Shown here: one piece after another, positions 35,186-45,048 of the stretch
Layout of the letters: every line of letters begins with the position of its first letter
Numbering within the stretch: the first letter of the stretch is position 1
Assembly: GCA_903887485.1 (NCBI GenBank)
Contig: CAISPV010000088.1
Coordinates: 1-50,240, forward strand
Direction: 5' to 3'
Source of the DNA: an uncultured Desulfobulbaceae bacterium
GTDB taxonomy: Bacteria; Desulfobacterota; Desulfobulbia; Desulfobulbales; Desulfocapsaceae
DNA length: 50,240 bases
Program-made: the position numbers and the translations under genes
Notes under the pieces: generated by a model
Database searches by the model: none
What the model was told of the DNA's origin: nothing
The model's input: only the letters and a program-made list of their open reading frames with translations

Positions 35186-36454
35186 TCATTCCTCTTCTTT
35201 CCAGACTGTAGCTCCCAGAGCAGTCAATTTTTCCACCATCTGCTCATAACCACGCTCCAGATGATAGATTCGGGAGATCTCGGTTCTGCCCTTTGCAGCC
35301 AGACCGGCAATCACCAGTGACGAGCTCGCCCTCAGATCAGTTGCCATAACCGGCGCACCATTAAAGCCAGCCCTGCCCACCCCTTTGACCACAGCAGTAC
35401 GGCCATCGATGGTGATATCTGCCCCCATCCGGTGCAACTCAGCCACATGCATGAACCTGTTTTCAAAGATCGTCTCATGAACCATCGATACCCCGTCACT
35501 CATGGCCATGAAGGCCATGAACTGAGCCTGCAGATCCGTTGGATATCCAGGATAAGGCATGGTGGTAATATCAACACCTTTAATCTGCCTTCCCGCTGTG
35601 GCATCCAACGTGATGGTGTTTTCCGTCTCCTTGACCTCCATCCCTGCTGCTCGCAACTTGTCCAGCAGGGATGGGAGATGCACAGGATTACAGTCAGTCA
35701 CCGTGGCCTTTCCCCCAGTGGCAGCAACCGCAATCAGATAGGTACCCGCCTCAATCCGATCAGGGATGATCTCACTTTCAGCGGCATGCAATCTCTCAAC
35801 CCCATGAATAGTCAACCGATCCGTATCACGCCCTTCAATCTCCGCACCCATGGCTATCAGCATGTCAACAAGATTACCGATTTCAGGCTCTCGTGCCGCA
35901 TTCTTGATGATCGTTGTTCCTTGAGCAAGTGCAGCGGCCATAACCAGGTTTTCCGTGCCGGTAACCGATGGAACATCAAAATAGATGGTACATCCCTGCA
36001 TCCGTCCATCAATCTCCGCATCCACATACCCCTGCTCCAGACGACAAGTCACCCCTAACTGCTCAAACCCCTTGATGTGAAAATTAATGGGCCTGGCCCC
36101 AATGGCACAGCCACCGGGAAGAGAGACCTTTGCCTTCCCCAGACGGGCCAGAAGCGGCCCTAACACCAGAACCGAAGCCCGCATGGTTTTCACCAGTTCA
36201 TAGGATGCCTCGGAATAGGTCAGATTGGTCGAATCAATCTTCAGGGTTGCCCCCTGCCTTTCCCAAGTGATCCCCAAGGATTCAAGAAGACGAAGAATCG
36301 TTCGGGTATCACGGAGATCAGGAACATTGGTCAGGGTATGCACCCCTTCCGCCAAGAGGGTTGCGGCAATAAGAGGCAGGGCCGCATTCTTGGCGCCACT
36401 GATCCGCACCGTACCGTACAAAGGCCTTCCGCCTTCAATAATGAGCTTTTCCAT
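35186..36454 (-). CDS. murA: UDP-N-acetylglucosamine 1-carboxyvinyltransferase MurA
   Basis: MurA transfers enolpyruvate to UDP-GlcNAc, the first committed step of peptidoglycan synthesis. The 422-residue protein begins [20 protein letters not shown] with the KNA motif (SGAKNAALP). The active-site loop is [11 protein letters not shown] with Cys116, the residue attacked by fosfomycin. It is last in the prfA-prmC-murA group, 21 bp after prmC, and ends at a shared terminator. Confidence 0.98.
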   Translation of the reverse strand: MEKLIIEGGRPLYGTVRISGAKNAALPLIAATLLAEGVHTLTNVPDLRDTRTILRLLESLGITWERQGATLKIDSTNLTYSEASYELVKTMRASVLVLGPLLARLGKAKVSLPGGCAIGARPINFHIKGFEQLGVTCRLEQGYVDAEIDGRMQGCTIYFDVPSVTGTENLVMAAALAQGTTIIKNAAREPEIGNLVDMLIAMGAEIEGRDTDRLTIHGVERLHAAESEIIPDRIEAGTYLIAVAATGGKATVTDCNPVHLPSLLDKLRAAGMEVKETENTITLDATAGRQIKGVDITTMPYPGYPTDLQAQFMAFMAMSDGVSMVHETIFENRFMHVAELHRMGADITIDGRTAVVKGVGRAGFNGAPVMATDLRASSSLVIAGLAAKGRTEISRIYHLERGYEQMVEKLTALGATVWKEEE

Positions 36455-36475
36455 CTATCTTGTTCCTCTCCATTC

Positions 36476-37345
36476 TTATGTCATCTTCTTGGCATGCAAG
36501 ACCCTGTCCCGGCCAGTATAATCCTGCAACACCTCAACCCGCTCAAAGGTTTGCACGCCATCATCACTGGTAAAAAGCTGCATGACTGCCGGCCCCTGAT
36601 CTGCACCAATCTCCATAAAAAATTCACCGCCGGGCCTCAGCACCTGAGGCAAAGTTCTGTATATCCGTTGGATAATATCCAGCCCACCGACTCCACCATT
36701 GAGCGCCAGGTGCGGCTCAAAACACGCCACCTCTGGTTGCAATCCATCTCGCAGCTCCTGTTCACTCACATAGGGAGGATTAGAAACCACCAAGGAGAAA
36801 TGGGGGTGGGGGATAAAGGCACTGAGCAGATCTGCCTGCACCAAAGCAAGGCGATCAGCGACCCGATGCCTTGCCGCGTTTTTCTGGGTAACTTGCAAGG
36901 CTTGCGCCGAAAGGTCAACGGCTGTCACCATGCGTCCCATTTCAAGAGCGAGAATGATCCCAATAACCCCGCTGCCACAACAAAGATCAAGAACAGGGCC
37001 AGGTTGCCATTGCCCGTTTCTCGTTGCAGCAAAGACAGCCTCCAAAAGAAACTCTGTCTCAGGTCTCGGGATAAGGACTGCCGGGGTCACTAGAAAAGAA
37101 AGGGACCAAAACTCCTTTTCACCCAGGATATAGGCCGTGGGCTCATGCCCGGCCCGACGCGCCAGAAGGGTTAAAAATTCCTGTTCCTGTCGCTCATCCA
37201 CTTCAAATCTTGCCGCCAGAAACAGTCCTGATCTGGATTTTTTAAGACAGAACCCCAAAAGCAGTTCAACCTCAAGGGCAGCTTGTTCGACACCTGCCAC
37301 TTCAAGCTGACTGACTCCAAAACGAACAAGATCAATGACACGCAT
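36476..37345 (-). CDS. prmC: Release factor glutamine methyltransferase PrmC (HemK)
   Basis: PrmC methylates the glutamine of the GGQ motif in RF1 and RF2. The SAM-binding motif is VLDLCCGSGVIGI and the substrate-glutamine motif NPPY is in VVSNPPYVSE. I prefer ATG 37345 (MRVIDLVRFG, 289 residues) over an upstream in-frame TTG at 37378. It follows prfA, its substrate gene, in the usual order, but a dispersed repeat (37403-37497) lies between them. Confidence 0.95.
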   Translation of the reverse strand: MRVIDLVRFGVSQLEVAGVEQAALEVELLLGFCLKKSRSGLFLAARFEVDERQEQEFLTLLARRAGHEPTAYILGEKEFWSLSFLVTPAVLIPRPETEFLLEAVFAATRNGQWQPGPVLDLCCGSGVIGIILALEMGRMVTAVDLSAQALQVTQKNAARHRVADRLALVQADLLSAFIPHPHFSLVVSNPPYVSEQELRDGLQPEVACFEPHLALNGGVGGLDIIQRIYRTLPQVLRPGGEFFMEIGADQGPAVMQLFTSDDGVQTFERVEVLQDYTGRDRVLHAKKMT

Positions 37346-37402
37346 GAAAAAAGGAAAGCCAGAGATAAAAGAAATCAAGACAGAAGAGAACCAGCAGAGA
37401 AC

Positions 37403-37497
37403 TTAGGAGCCGTAACGAAATAACTGTTACATCCCTGACCATTTCGTTACGGCTCCTTAAGCCGTTCTTGCCATATAAATGTAACAGTTATTTTATT
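37403..37497. repeat. Dispersed structured intergenic repeat, best copy
   Basis: A 17-bp perfect inverted repeat (37405-37421 with 37441-37457; arm AGGAGCCGTAACGAAAT) is overlapped by a second one of 15 bp (37418-37432 with 37479-37493; arm AAATAACTGTTACAT). The two cannot form at the same time without a pseudoknot. The element aligns without gaps over about 93 bp with 42565-42657. Confidence 0.85.
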
Positions 37498-37525
37498 CCA
37501 ACAATTTAATTCAGAGAGTAAACAC

Positions 37526-38593
37526 CTACTCTAGTTCTTTCAACTTTTCCGCCTGATCATGACCGATCAACGGATCAATAACCTCGTCCAGTTTGCCATC
37601 CATAATCGAATCAAGTCGGTACAGGGTAAGATTAATGCGATGATCCGTCAGGCGCCCCTGAGGGAAGTTATAGGTGCGGATACGCTCGCTCCGATCACCA
37701 CTGCCAACCTGACTTTTACGATCCAGAGAGATCTTATCATGATGGGCCTGCTGTACCTGATCAAACAACCTGGCCCGCAACACCGTCAAGGCCTTGGCCT
37801 TATTTTTGTGCTGAGACTTCTCATCCTGACAGATAACCACCAGGCCCGTTGGCAAATGGGTTACCCGTACCGCCGAATCAGTTGTATTCACGCTCTGTCC
37901 ACCAGGCCCGGAGGAACGAAAGACATCAAATTTCAACTCATTCATCTTGATATCTACTTCTACCTCATCTGCCTCAGGTAAAATGGCAACAGTCACTGCC
38001 GAGGTATGAATACGCCCCTGAGTCTCTGTCTCGGGAACCCGCTGCACCCGGTGGGTTCCGCTCTCATACTTCATCTTGGAGTAGACCTGCTCGCCACTAA
38101 TCAGAGAAATAATCTCTTTAAAACCACCCGTCCCCAAAGAGCTGGAAGACATCACCTCCATCTTCCAACCTTGAGACTCGGCAAAACGGGAATACATCCG
38201 ATACAAATCACCCACAAAAAGTGCCGCTTCATCACCACCCGTCCCGGCACGAATCTCCAGGAAAGTATTACGCTCATCATTAGGATCTTTTGGCAGCAGC
38301 AAGAGACGAATATCATCTTGCAAAACCCTTTCTTTCTCCTTCAGCTCCTCAATCTCGACCCTTGCCATCTCTTGGATCTCTTCATCTTCATCACCCTGAA
38401 GAAGCAGCTTGTTATTCTCAACAGCCATCTCTACCTGTTGATACTGCGTATAAAGAGTGTAAAGCTTTAGCAGATGCGCATGCTCTCTCGCCACCTTCTG
38501 ATAAGCCTTCTGATCATTCATGAGCGATGGATCAGAAAGCCTACCCTCAAGATGGGCAACCTTTTCTTGCAGATCGTCAAACTTATCAAACAT
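37526..38593 (-). CDS. prfA: Peptide chain release factor 1
   Basis: RF1 reads UAA and UAG. The GGQ motif is in [11 protein letters not shown] (231-233 from ATG 38593), and the stop-codon-reading PxT tripeptide is PET (in [13 protein letters not shown]), where E. coli has PAT. ATG 38593 is chosen; the frame extends three codons to a TTG at 38602. Length is 355 residues, normal for RF1. It follows a terminator downstream of rpmE and so may have its own promoter or depend on read-through. Confidence 0.97.
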   Translation of the reverse strand: MFDKFDDLQEKVAHLEGRLSDPSLMNDQKAYQKVAREHAHLLKLYTLYTQYQQVEMAVENNKLLLQGDEDEEIQEMARVEIEELKEKERVLQDDIRLLLLPKDPNDERNTFLEIRAGTGGDEAALFVGDLYRMYSRFAESQGWKMEVMSSSSLGTGGFKEIISLISGEQVYSKMKYESGTHRVQRVPETETQGRIHTSAVTVAILPEADEVEVDIKMNELKFDVFRSSGPGGQSVNTTDSAVRVTHLPTGLVVICQDEKSQHKNKAKALTVLRARLFDQVQQAHHDKISLDRKSQVGSGDRSERIRTYNFPQGRLTDHRINLTLYRLDSIMDGKLDEVIDPLIGHDQAEKLKELE

Positions 38594-38632
38594 GGGATTC
38601 AAGAGGCAGGATGAGTGATGCGTGAAGAAAAC

Positions 38633-38668
38633 AAAAAGTCCACAACAATGTTATCCATTGCTGTGGAC
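38633..38668 (-). terminator. Terminator after rpmE
   Basis: On the minus strand GTCCACAGCAATG pairs with CATTGTTGTGGAC (one G-U pair) around a 5-nt loop, followed by TTTTTG. It lies between rpmE and prfA and would lower transcription into prfA. Confidence 0.8.
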
Positions 38669-38705
38669 CTGAGATAACTAAAAAAGGCAGATAATTCCGC
38701 CAAAA

Positions 38706-38924
38706 TCAAGACTTCTTGCTTTCGAAATGCTTGGCGTAGCGCTTGTTGAATTTATCAATACGTCCTGCTGTATCAAGAACCTTCTGTTTCCCCGTAAAAA
38801 ATGGGTGACAGGCAGCACAAATTTCAACCTTCATCTCAGGCTGCAACGTACCAATCTCCACTTCATTTCCACAGGCACATACTGCTTTTATTGTATAATA
38901 TTTTGGATGGATATCTTTCTTCAT
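38706..38924 (-). CDS. rpmE: 50S ribosomal protein L31 (zinc-binding form)
   Basis: This 72-residue L31 begins [20 protein letters not shown] and keeps the zinc-ligand cysteines (CACGN and CAACHPF), so it is the zinc-containing C+ form rather than the zinc-free paralogue made under zinc starvation. It lies downstream of rho in the same direction. Confidence 0.97.
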   Translation of the reverse strand: MKKDIHPKYYTIKAVCACGNEVEIGTLQPEMKVEICAACHPFFTGKQKVLDTAGRIDKFNKRYAKHFESKKS

Positions 38925-39141
38925 AATTCCTTTCCCTCAGGAACAGGCCAAAGAGACTGTTCAGCTTATCTTTAATGACGCCCCAAAGTGCTCCTTCATG
39001 CAAACACTTCACAAAAACATCACAGCACATGCTACAAATAAAAAAATTACTATAAATAAATAAGACAAGAATTTCAATAAAAAAACTTAATTACCGACAT
39101 CGCCCTCTTGAACGCAAAACCAAATCTTAATCAGCCATCAA

Positions 39142-40392
39142 TCAACTATTCATGGATTCAAAAAATTCCTTATTGGTCTTATGGTGTTTCATCTTGTCTA
39201 TAAGGAACTCTACTCCATCAGCAGGATTCATGGAACTGAGCAACTTCCGCAGAATCCATATGCGATTGAGAGTGTCCGCATCCAGCAGCAAATCCTCTTT
39301 GCGGGTGCCGGAGCGCTTGACATCAATGGCCGGAAAAATCCTCTTCTCGGCCATCTTCCGATCAAGCACCAGCTCCATATTCCCTGTCCCTTTAAATTCT
39401 TCAAAAATTACTTCATCCATCCGGCTTCCTGTTTCAACCAAGGCGGAGGCAATAATGGTCAGACTGCCTCCCTCCTCTATATTTCTGGCTGCCCCAAAAA
39501 AACGTTTTGGTTTCTGCAGGGCATTTGCCTCCACACCACCTGAGAGGATCTTGCCGCTGGAGGGAGTCACCGTATTATAGGCCCGGGCCAGCCTGGTGAT
39601 ACTGTCAAGAAGAATCACTACATCTTTTTTATGTTCCACCAACCGTATTGCCTTCTCAAGCACCATCTCGGCTACCTGAATATGGCGCTGAGGCGGCTCA
39701 TCAAAGGTTGAGCTGACAACCTCAGCCGCCAAAACCGACCGGGCCATCTCGGTGACCTCTTCCGGTCGCTCATCAATGAGCAGGACAATCAGATAGACAT
39801 CGGGATGATTTTTAACGATGGAATTAGCAATCTTCTGCATCAGGACAGTCTTACCGGTGCGTGGCGGCGCCACAATCAACCCCCGTTGCCCTTTGCCAAT
39901 GGGGCACATCATATCGATCAGCCGCATGGAATAGTTATCAGGCTGCCATTCAAGATTTAATTTTTCATCAGGGTGCAGTGGTGTCAGGTTGGCAAAAAGA
40001 GTCTTTGTCTTTGCTGCCTCAGGTGGATCAAAGTTAACAGTCTCAACCTTCAGCAGGGCAAAATAACGCTCTCCCTCCTTGGGTGCACGAACCAATCCAT
40101 CAATAGTATCACCCGTTCGCAGATTCAACCGCCTGATCTGCGATGGTGAGACATAAATATCATCCGGGCCTGGCAGGTAATTATAATCAGGGGCCCTTAG
40201 AAAACCAAAGCCATCAGGTAGAATTTCCAAAACTCCACCGCCGCGAAGCTTACCATCTTCATCTGCCTGGGCCTGCAAAATAGCAAAAATAAGTTCCTGT
40301 TTACGTAAGGAACTCACGCCCTCAATCTTGAGCTTTTGACCAAGTTTTACCAACTCATCAATTTTCTTCAGCTTTAATTCTGCTAGGTTCAT
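39142..40392 (-). CDS. rho: Transcription termination factor Rho
   Basis: Rho is a hexameric RNA-dependent ATPase. From ATG 40392 ([20 protein letters not shown], 416 residues) the protein has the N-terminal helix bundle, the RNA-binding cold-shock-like domain ([20 protein letters not shown]) and the RecA-like core with Walker [13 protein letters not shown] and the Q-loop and R-loop regions. AAAGGA precedes ATG 40392. The frame extends 21 codons to ATG 40455, giving a cysteine-containing extension ([16 protein letters not shown]) that has no match to the family and is probably untranslated or a separate leader feature. Confidence 0.97.
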   Translation of the reverse strand: MNLAELKLKKIDELVKLGQKLKIEGVSSLRKQELIFAILQAQADEDGKLRGGGVLEILPDGFGFLRAPDYNYLPGPDDIYVSPSQIRRLNLRTGDTIDGLVRAPKEGERYFALLKVETVNFDPPEAAKTKTLFANLTPLHPDEKLNLEWQPDNYSMRLIDMMCPIGKGQRGLIVAPPRTGKTVLMQKIANSIVKNHPDVYLIVLLIDERPEEVTEMARSVLAAEVVSSTFDEPPQRHIQVAEMVLEKAIRLVEHKKDVVILLDSITRLARAYNTVTPSSGKILSGGVEANALQKPKRFFGAARNIEEGGSLTIIASALVETGSRMDEVIFEEFKGTGNMELVLDRKMAEKRIFPAIDVKRSGTRKEDLLLDADTLNRIWILRKLLSSMNPADGVEFLIDKMKHHKTNKEFFESMNS

Positions 40393-40973
40393 TAATCCTT
40401 TTCTCCTATTATGGGCTCCCACAGGGCAATGGGAAAAACAATCTTTGTCATCCAAGAGTTCTCCCGGATGACAAGAGAATCACAAAAAACCGCCCTTAAT
40501 TGCAGATAGGGGTTATTGAAGTGATTTCACTTTTATTAATCTTGGGCAATTCACATCCCCTCAAGGAATGCTCACCCGTATAAGAAAAACTACAAATCAG
40601 ACTGATCACAACCTAACCAATCTTCCGAAGTACTGAATCACCAAAAATCACCACTATAGGCGCTATTCGGTTCTATGCAGACACTTACAAAATGGCCAGA
40701 TATGAAATATTCTTTATTTCTTAGTATTTATGATCTAAAGGATGGGACAGGGGCAAGGTTTGTACTGAAATAATTATTTTGAAGACTTTCTCTTTCTTTG
40801 CTCACAGCAACCAGTCACCAAATGTGACCTGTAAGCATATATGGAACACAGTATTGTAAACAGATCGGACAAAGGCAGGATTTTTTACTGATGCTTGCAA
40901 GTATATACGTACTTCAAAAAACCATGTCAACCTTTTTCACCAACTCAAGCCCACTTAAAGTAAAAAAATCAAT
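40393..40973 (-). other. Long rho leader/intergenic region
   Basis: There is no recognised gene. If the promoter at 40902-40930 is used, the rho transcript has a leader of about 500 nt. It contains small hairpins: GTCATCC with GGATGAC (40447-40472), AAGTGA with TCACTT (40519-40532) and GTCAC with GTGAC (40814-40828). In E. coli rho has a long autoregulated leader, so similar control is possible. Confidence 0.5.
40902..40930 (-). promoter_or_regulatory. Strong sigma-70 promoter upstream of rho
   Basis: On the minus strand TTGACA (40930-40925) is exactly 17 bp from TATATA (40907-40902). It lies 44 bp downstream of the coaE stop and about 510 bp upstream of the rho start codon; no other gene lies between. 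Confidence 0.75.
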
Positions 40974-41570
40974 TCAACCACTCAAAAAACTGGCCAGATG
41001 ATAGATCTGCAGGATTGTCAGGGCCAAAGGACCGGAATTTTCAATCACCGAATCAGCCCGCAAGGCTTTTTCCTCAAGAGAAATCTGGGTGCTCAGAGCA
41101 GCCCTACTAGCCTCTAGGCTTACCAAGTCACGTCTGACAATACGTTGGGCACAACACTCATGCCCTGCATAGACGACAACAATCCAATCGAAATCATCCT
41201 GCCAGCCGACCTCAAACAGCAAGGGTACCTCAACCACCATCCCTGTCAGACTCGACCTCTTTTCTGCTGCCCGGCTCATGATTTCCTGACGAACAAGCGG
41301 ATGCAGGATGCGCTCTACCCCTTGACGCACCACAAGATCTACAAACAGGGCCTTACGCAGAGCAGGCCGATCAATATTGCCGGTCAAATCAAAAAAACGA
41401 GCACCCCATTTTTTCTGGATACCCAGCCATCCTGGCATATGCGGTTGTAACAGATTACGGCACAGAATATCAGTATCAAGCACATCATAAGCCAGCAATT
41501 TGCCCAGAAGTCCTGCCACAATACTCTTGCCTGCACCCATACCTCCTGTAACTCCGACAATCACAAGCAC
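40974..41570 (-). CDS. coaE: Dephospho-CoA kinase
   Basis: CoaE phosphorylates dephospho-CoA in the last step of coenzyme A synthesis. The 198-residue protein has a P-loop GVTGGMGAGKS at the N-terminus, DVLDTDILCRNLL and VVEVPLLFEVGWQ, which are conserved. The start is GTG 41570, within the last codons of the upstream pseudouridine synthase gene (10-bp overlap), so translation is probably coupled. Confidence 0.95.
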   Translation of the reverse strand: MLVIVGVTGGMGAGKSIVAGLLGKLLAYDVLDTDILCRNLLQPHMPGWLGIQKKWGARFFDLTGNIDRPALRKALFVDLVVRQGVERILHPLVRQEIMSRAAEKRSSLTGMVVEVPLLFEVGWQDDFDWIVVVYAGHECCAQRIVRRDLVSLEASRAALSTQISLEEKALRADSVIENSGPLALTILQIYHLASFLSG

Positions 41571-42544
41571 TCCCGCTCGACTTGTTTTGTTTCATCGGCA
41601 AGCTGATCAAGAATCAAGGAAAAATCAGGCCACAATGGGGCCGAAAAAACAAGGGACCCTCCGGTAACAGGATGGATAAAACTCAATTGGGTGGAATGAA
41701 GCAATTGCCTGGGAAATTTTCTTTTTCCCCGTCCGCCACTATAGACATTATCACCAGCTACGGGATGCCCTATGGAAGCCATGTGCACTCGAATCTGATG
41801 AGTACGCCCGGTTTCAATCTGGAGCCGAACAAGACTGAACCCAGAAGAAAATTCCTGAAGCACCTGCCAACTTGTGGCAGCGTACCTTCCATCCTCCTTG
41901 ATAGCCATTTTCTGACGATGCACCGGGTGTCTGCCAATTGCCGCCACGATCCGCCCTGTTTTCTGCTCCAGAATACCATGCAGCAAGGCCAGGTATTGTT
42001 TATCAACCATTCGGGCCTTAAAGGCATCAACAAGTTTTCGATGCGTCCCCTCCTCTTTGGCCACAACCATAAGGCCAGAGGTATCTTTATCAAGACGATG
42101 GACAATCCCGGGCCTGACCGCATCATCACCAACACCGGCAATGGCTTGGCAATGATACAGCAAGCCATTCACCAGGGTACCTGTCTGATTTCCACTGCCA
42201 GGATGCACGACCAGCCCAGGAGGCTTAGAAAGGACCAGGAGATACGAATCCTCAAAAAGGATTTCAAAGGGTATTTTCTCCGGCAATAGATCCATTGCCG
42301 GAACCACAAACAGAGATCCGGCGACACACTCTCCAGCCTTCAAACAATAGCTGCTTTTCCTTTCAAGACTATCAACCTTGATCAATCCAACCCGAACAGA
42401 TTCAGTTAAAATCGAACGGGAGGCCTCAGGGACAGCACGCACCAGAAAGTGATCTAAACGACACCCAGCCTGCTCGGCTGGGACATAAAAGATAAAAAAA
42501 TTCTCTGAAGGAGAAGGAACAAAAGAAGATTGAAAATGACTCAT
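41561..42544 (-). CDS. RluA/RluD-family 23S rRNA pseudouridine synthase
   Basis: This protein has an S4-like domain (CRLDHFLVRAVPEASRS onward) and a pseudouridine synthase domain with the catalytic aspartate in GIVHRLDKDTSGLMVVAK, plus ETGRTHQIRVHMASIGHPV. RluD modifies helix 69 of 23S rRNA; the family is clear, the exact target positions are not. ATG 42544 (MSHFQSSF) is chosen since ATG 42577 lies inside a dispersed repeat element; length from 42544 is 327 residues. The gene is translationally coupled to coaE. Confidence 0.92.
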   Translation of the reverse strand: MSHFQSSFVPSPSENFFIFYVPAEQAGCRLDHFLVRAVPEASRSILTESVRVGLIKVDSLERKSSYCLKAGECVAGSLFVVPAMDLLPEKIPFEILFEDSYLLVLSKPPGLVVHPGSGNQTGTLVNGLLYHCQAIAGVGDDAVRPGIVHRLDKDTSGLMVVAKEEGTHRKLVDAFKARMVDKQYLALLHGILEQKTGRIVAAIGRHPVHRQKMAIKEDGRYAATSWQVLQEFSSGFSLVRLQIETGRTHQIRVHMASIGHPVAGDNVYSGGRGKRKFPRQLLHSTQLSFIHPVTGGSLVFSAPLWPDFSLILDQLADETKQVERECL

Positions 42545-42564
42545 GACTGACAGCCATGCAAAGA

Positions 42565-42673
42565 CTTTAGGAGCCATTGCGAAAGAACTATTACATTTTT
42601 GACCATTTCCTTACGGCCCCTTATGCCGTTCATGGTATTTCAATGTTACAGTTATTTTTGAACAACGGCTTAT
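42565..42673. repeat. Dispersed structured intergenic repeat, second full copy
   Basis: It aligns without gaps to 37403-37497: TTAGGAGCC at the left, TGACCATTTC in the middle, TGCCGTTC, and ATGTTACAGTTATTTT at the right. Here the right part extends to GAACAACGGCTTA, which pairs with TATGCCGTTC to form an outer hairpin. It lies between carD and the pseudouridine synthase gene. Confidence 0.85.
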
Positions 42674-42731
42674 TACAAATAAAATTTCATACAAATACGA
42701 CACGAAACACTTACAAGACGCCACACAAATT

Positions 42732-43214
42732 TCAAGAGAACATCTTCTCAATCTGATCTGCAGTTTTGGTCTCATCCATATCCCGGGCCAAAGAAATTTC
42801 TTTTACTAGAAGATTTTTCGCGGTATCCATCATCTTTCTCTCTCCATAGGAGAGTTCTTTATCGACGCTAAGAAGAAACAGATCCCGGAGAACAACCGCC
42901 ACCTCAAAAATGGATCCCGTCTTGATCTTTTCCATGTAATCGCGATAACGACGGTTCCAGGTCTGGGCGCTGATCGAAATATCCCGATCCCGCAAAATCA
43001 CCATAACCTTTTCCACCTCAGTTTTATCAATAATAGCACGAAGTCCTACATTAGCACTGTTTCTGGTAGGAATCATGATCTTCATATCATTTTCAATGAT
43101 CTTCATGACATAAAATGAATGATCCGTCCCCGCAACCGTCTGAGTCTCTATAGACTCAATCACCCCTACACCATGAGCCGGATAAACGGCCATATCGCCT
43201 GCAAGAAACACCAT
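42732..43214 (-). CDS. CarD/CdnL-family RNA polymerase-binding regulator
   Basis: CarD-type proteins bind the RNA polymerase beta subunit and stabilise open promoter complexes, often at rRNA promoters. The N-terminal Tudor-like domain reads FLAGDMAVYPAHGVGVIESI; the C-terminal helical DNA-binding domain contains WNRRYRDYMEKIKTGSIFEV and LSYGERKMMDTAKNLLV. The 160-residue length is normal. It has a GGAGG site directly before ATG 43214. Confidence 0.95.
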   Translation of the reverse strand: MVFLAGDMAVYPAHGVGVIESIETQTVAGTDHSFYVMKIIENDMKIMIPTRNSANVGLRAIIDKTEVEKVMVILRDRDISISAQTWNRRYRDYMEKIKTGSIFEVAVVLRDLFLLSVDKELSYGERKMMDTAKNLLVKEISLARDMDETKTADQIEKMFS

Positions 43215-43470
43215 ATCCTCCTGGTCAAGATGAATTGTCTGAACACGATCCTTTTGCCTTCATAAGGATGATGTTACATTTCGTAATAAATGGAAGCCAT
43301 CAAATAACATTAACGACTCCCCCCATATCCCACATAAAAGCTGAAAATTCATCAGCCAAGGCATCACCGATTTCAGCTTCAACAACAATAAAAACATGTT
43401 TTATTACTAACATATTTTTTTAAATTATGCTCTTTAAAAAAGGTTCTTCCTCTGAAGCGTACCGCAATGC

Positions 43471-44067
43471 TCACGGTTTTATGGTATTTAACAGATTCAT
43501 TGCCTTGGCAATTCCATCGCACACAAGATACTCCAGACCCTTTTCAATATTATCCATCCTCTGCTCCAGAAGCATTCTTTCATCTGGCGAAAAGGGTGCC
43601 AACACATATTTTTCCACCGGCATTCCCGAATAAAGGCTCAACCTTCCCGGCCTGCCGATACCCAGCTTTAATCGCAAAAAATCCTTTGTCCCCAAGTACT
43701 CAACCAATGAACGTATGCCATTATGACCACCCGCCCCACCCCCGGCAACCAATTTTACCCGACCAAGGGTCATATCCAGATCATCATGCACCACAAGTAT
43801 CTGCTCAGACCGTACTTTGTAAAAATCGACATATCTGGCCACAGCCCTACCACTCAAATTCATAAAAGTACTTGGCTTCAGCAGACATATCTTACCCCCC
43901 CACAAAGTAAGCTGCGCAGAATAGGCCTGCCATTTTTCGTGATCAACAGATACCCCAAACCTTCTGGCAAGCTCATCAATAACGATAAATCCAGCATTAT
44001 GCCGTGTGTCAGCATATTCACTACCAGGATTCCCTAAACCAACAACTAAAAACATATTTTCATTCAT
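43471..44067 (-). CDS. pth: Peptidyl-tRNA hydrolase
   Basis: Pth releases peptides from prematurely dropped peptidyl-tRNA. The 198-residue protein has Asn13 in VVGLGNPGSEY, the catalytic His23 in TRHNAGF, Asp95 in VVHDDLDM and the GGGAGGHNGIRS loop. It follows rplY (ctc) but is separated from it by a terminator and a partial dispersed repeat. Confidence 0.97.
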   Translation of the reverse strand: MNENMFLVVGLGNPGSEYADTRHNAGFIVIDELARRFGVSVDHEKWQAYSAQLTLWGGKICLLKPSTFMNLSGRAVARYVDFYKVRSEQILVVHDDLDMTLGRVKLVAGGGAGGHNGIRSLVEYLGTKDFLRLKLGIGRPGRLSLYSGMPVEKYVLAPFSPDERMLLEQRMDNIEKGLEYLVCDGIAKAMNLLNTIKP

Positions 44068-44241
44068 ACAGTCACATCAAGCCATCTTCAGAAATAACTG
44101 GGACATTGAGATATTATCATGCTCATCACAAGGGGCTTGTCGCTCTTCACACCCCAAGAGCACATCATTTGGGAGCCCACTCCGCAAGCAACAACTATGT
44201 CAGATAAGCGAAACGAAGACAAGACTCCGACCACATGGTCA

Positions 44242-44292
44242 TCGTAACGAAATAACCAGAGAGGCATTTGTTCTTTTGTTACGGCTCCTAAA
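44242..44292. repeat. Dispersed intergenic repeat, partial copy
   Basis: TCGTAACGAAATAAC at the left and GTTACGGCTCCTAA at the right match the outer hairpin of the copy at 37403-37497, with a different middle. The arms still pair (CGTAACGAAATAAC with GTTCTTTTGTTACG, 12 of 14). It lies between pth and the rplY terminator. Confidence 0.65.
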
Positions 44293-44293
44293 T

Positions 44294-44328
44294 AAAAAAT
44301 CCGGAAAAAGCCATAGCTCTTTCCGGAT
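44294..44328 (-). terminator. Terminator after rplY
   Basis: On the minus strand ATCCGGAAAGAGC and GCTTTTTCCGGAT form a stem (44328-44299) followed by TTTTT. It lies 41 bp beyond the rplY stop. Confidence 0.85.
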
Positions 44329-44368
44329 AAAGGATAACACAACTATCTTGTTTTAATATTGTTTTAAA

Positions 44369-44932
44369 TCAAGCTGCAGAGGGTGCCTGGATTGTTACAC
44401 AGACTGCGTCACCGGATGTGACCATCTTGACATTATCAGGAAGAACCAGACTGTCGGCTATAAAGTTATCACCAATAGCCAGCTCTGTCACATCCACCTC
44501 AAAAGTATCGGGGACATCAAGAGGATTTCCTTCTACTGTCACTTTCCTGGTAACAACCTCCAAAATCCCACCAACATCCACACCTTTAGCAGCACCAGTC
44601 ACGACTAGATCAACGGTAAACCTGCGGGCCTTATCCAAGGGAATCTCATAGAAATCGGCATGAATCAAGGTATCGCGGACCGGATCCGTCTGCAACTCCT
44701 TAATCAAAACATACCGGGAAGAATCCCCTTCGATATTTAAAGTAATAACCGCATTGCGCCTTTGAATTTTCAATAATTGTTTAACAAGCGGCAGGGTCTC
44801 AAGCTGAAGCGACACTGGCTCACGACCTGTTCCATAAATAACTGCCGGGGTATTTCCGGCCATCCGTAAACGCCGCATGGCCCCCTTCCCAAAATCTTTT
44901 CTTACTGAAGCAGACATTTCCTGTTGAAGCAT
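44369..44932 (-). CDS. rplY: 50S ribosomal protein L25, long Ctc/TL5 form
   Basis: The protein has an N-terminal 5S rRNA-binding L25 domain (VRKDFGKGAMRRLRMAGNTP, AVIYGTGREPVSL) and a C-terminal TL5/Ctc domain (VDVGGILEVVTRKVTVEG to VTSGDAVCVTI). The long form is induced by stress in some bacteria. ATG 44932 is chosen because GGAGG lies 5 nt before it; the frame continues upstream to 44947. It follows prs. Confidence 0.93.
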   Translation of the reverse strand: MLQQEMSASVRKDFGKGAMRRLRMAGNTPAVIYGTGREPVSLQLETLPLVKQLLKIQRRNAVITLNIEGDSSRYVLIKELQTDPVRDTLIHADFYEIPLDKARRFTVDLVVTGAAKGVDVGGILEVVTRKVTVEGNPLDVPDTFEVDVTELAIGDNFIADSLVLPDNVKMVTSGDAVCVTIQAPSAA

Positions 44933-45048
44933 TTTTTCCTCCATCACGTTCCTGCATCACCTGCGAAAAACAGACAATCACAGAACTTATTTATCTAAAA
45001 ATACGATTATGCAGATCTTTTTCAAACTATCAAGCCAACACTGATCAG

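Noticed and set aside
37403-44292. Repeat copies read as a CRISPR-like array
   Set aside because: Copies are kilobases apart, palindromic and separated by housekeeping genes, with no spacers and no cas genes.
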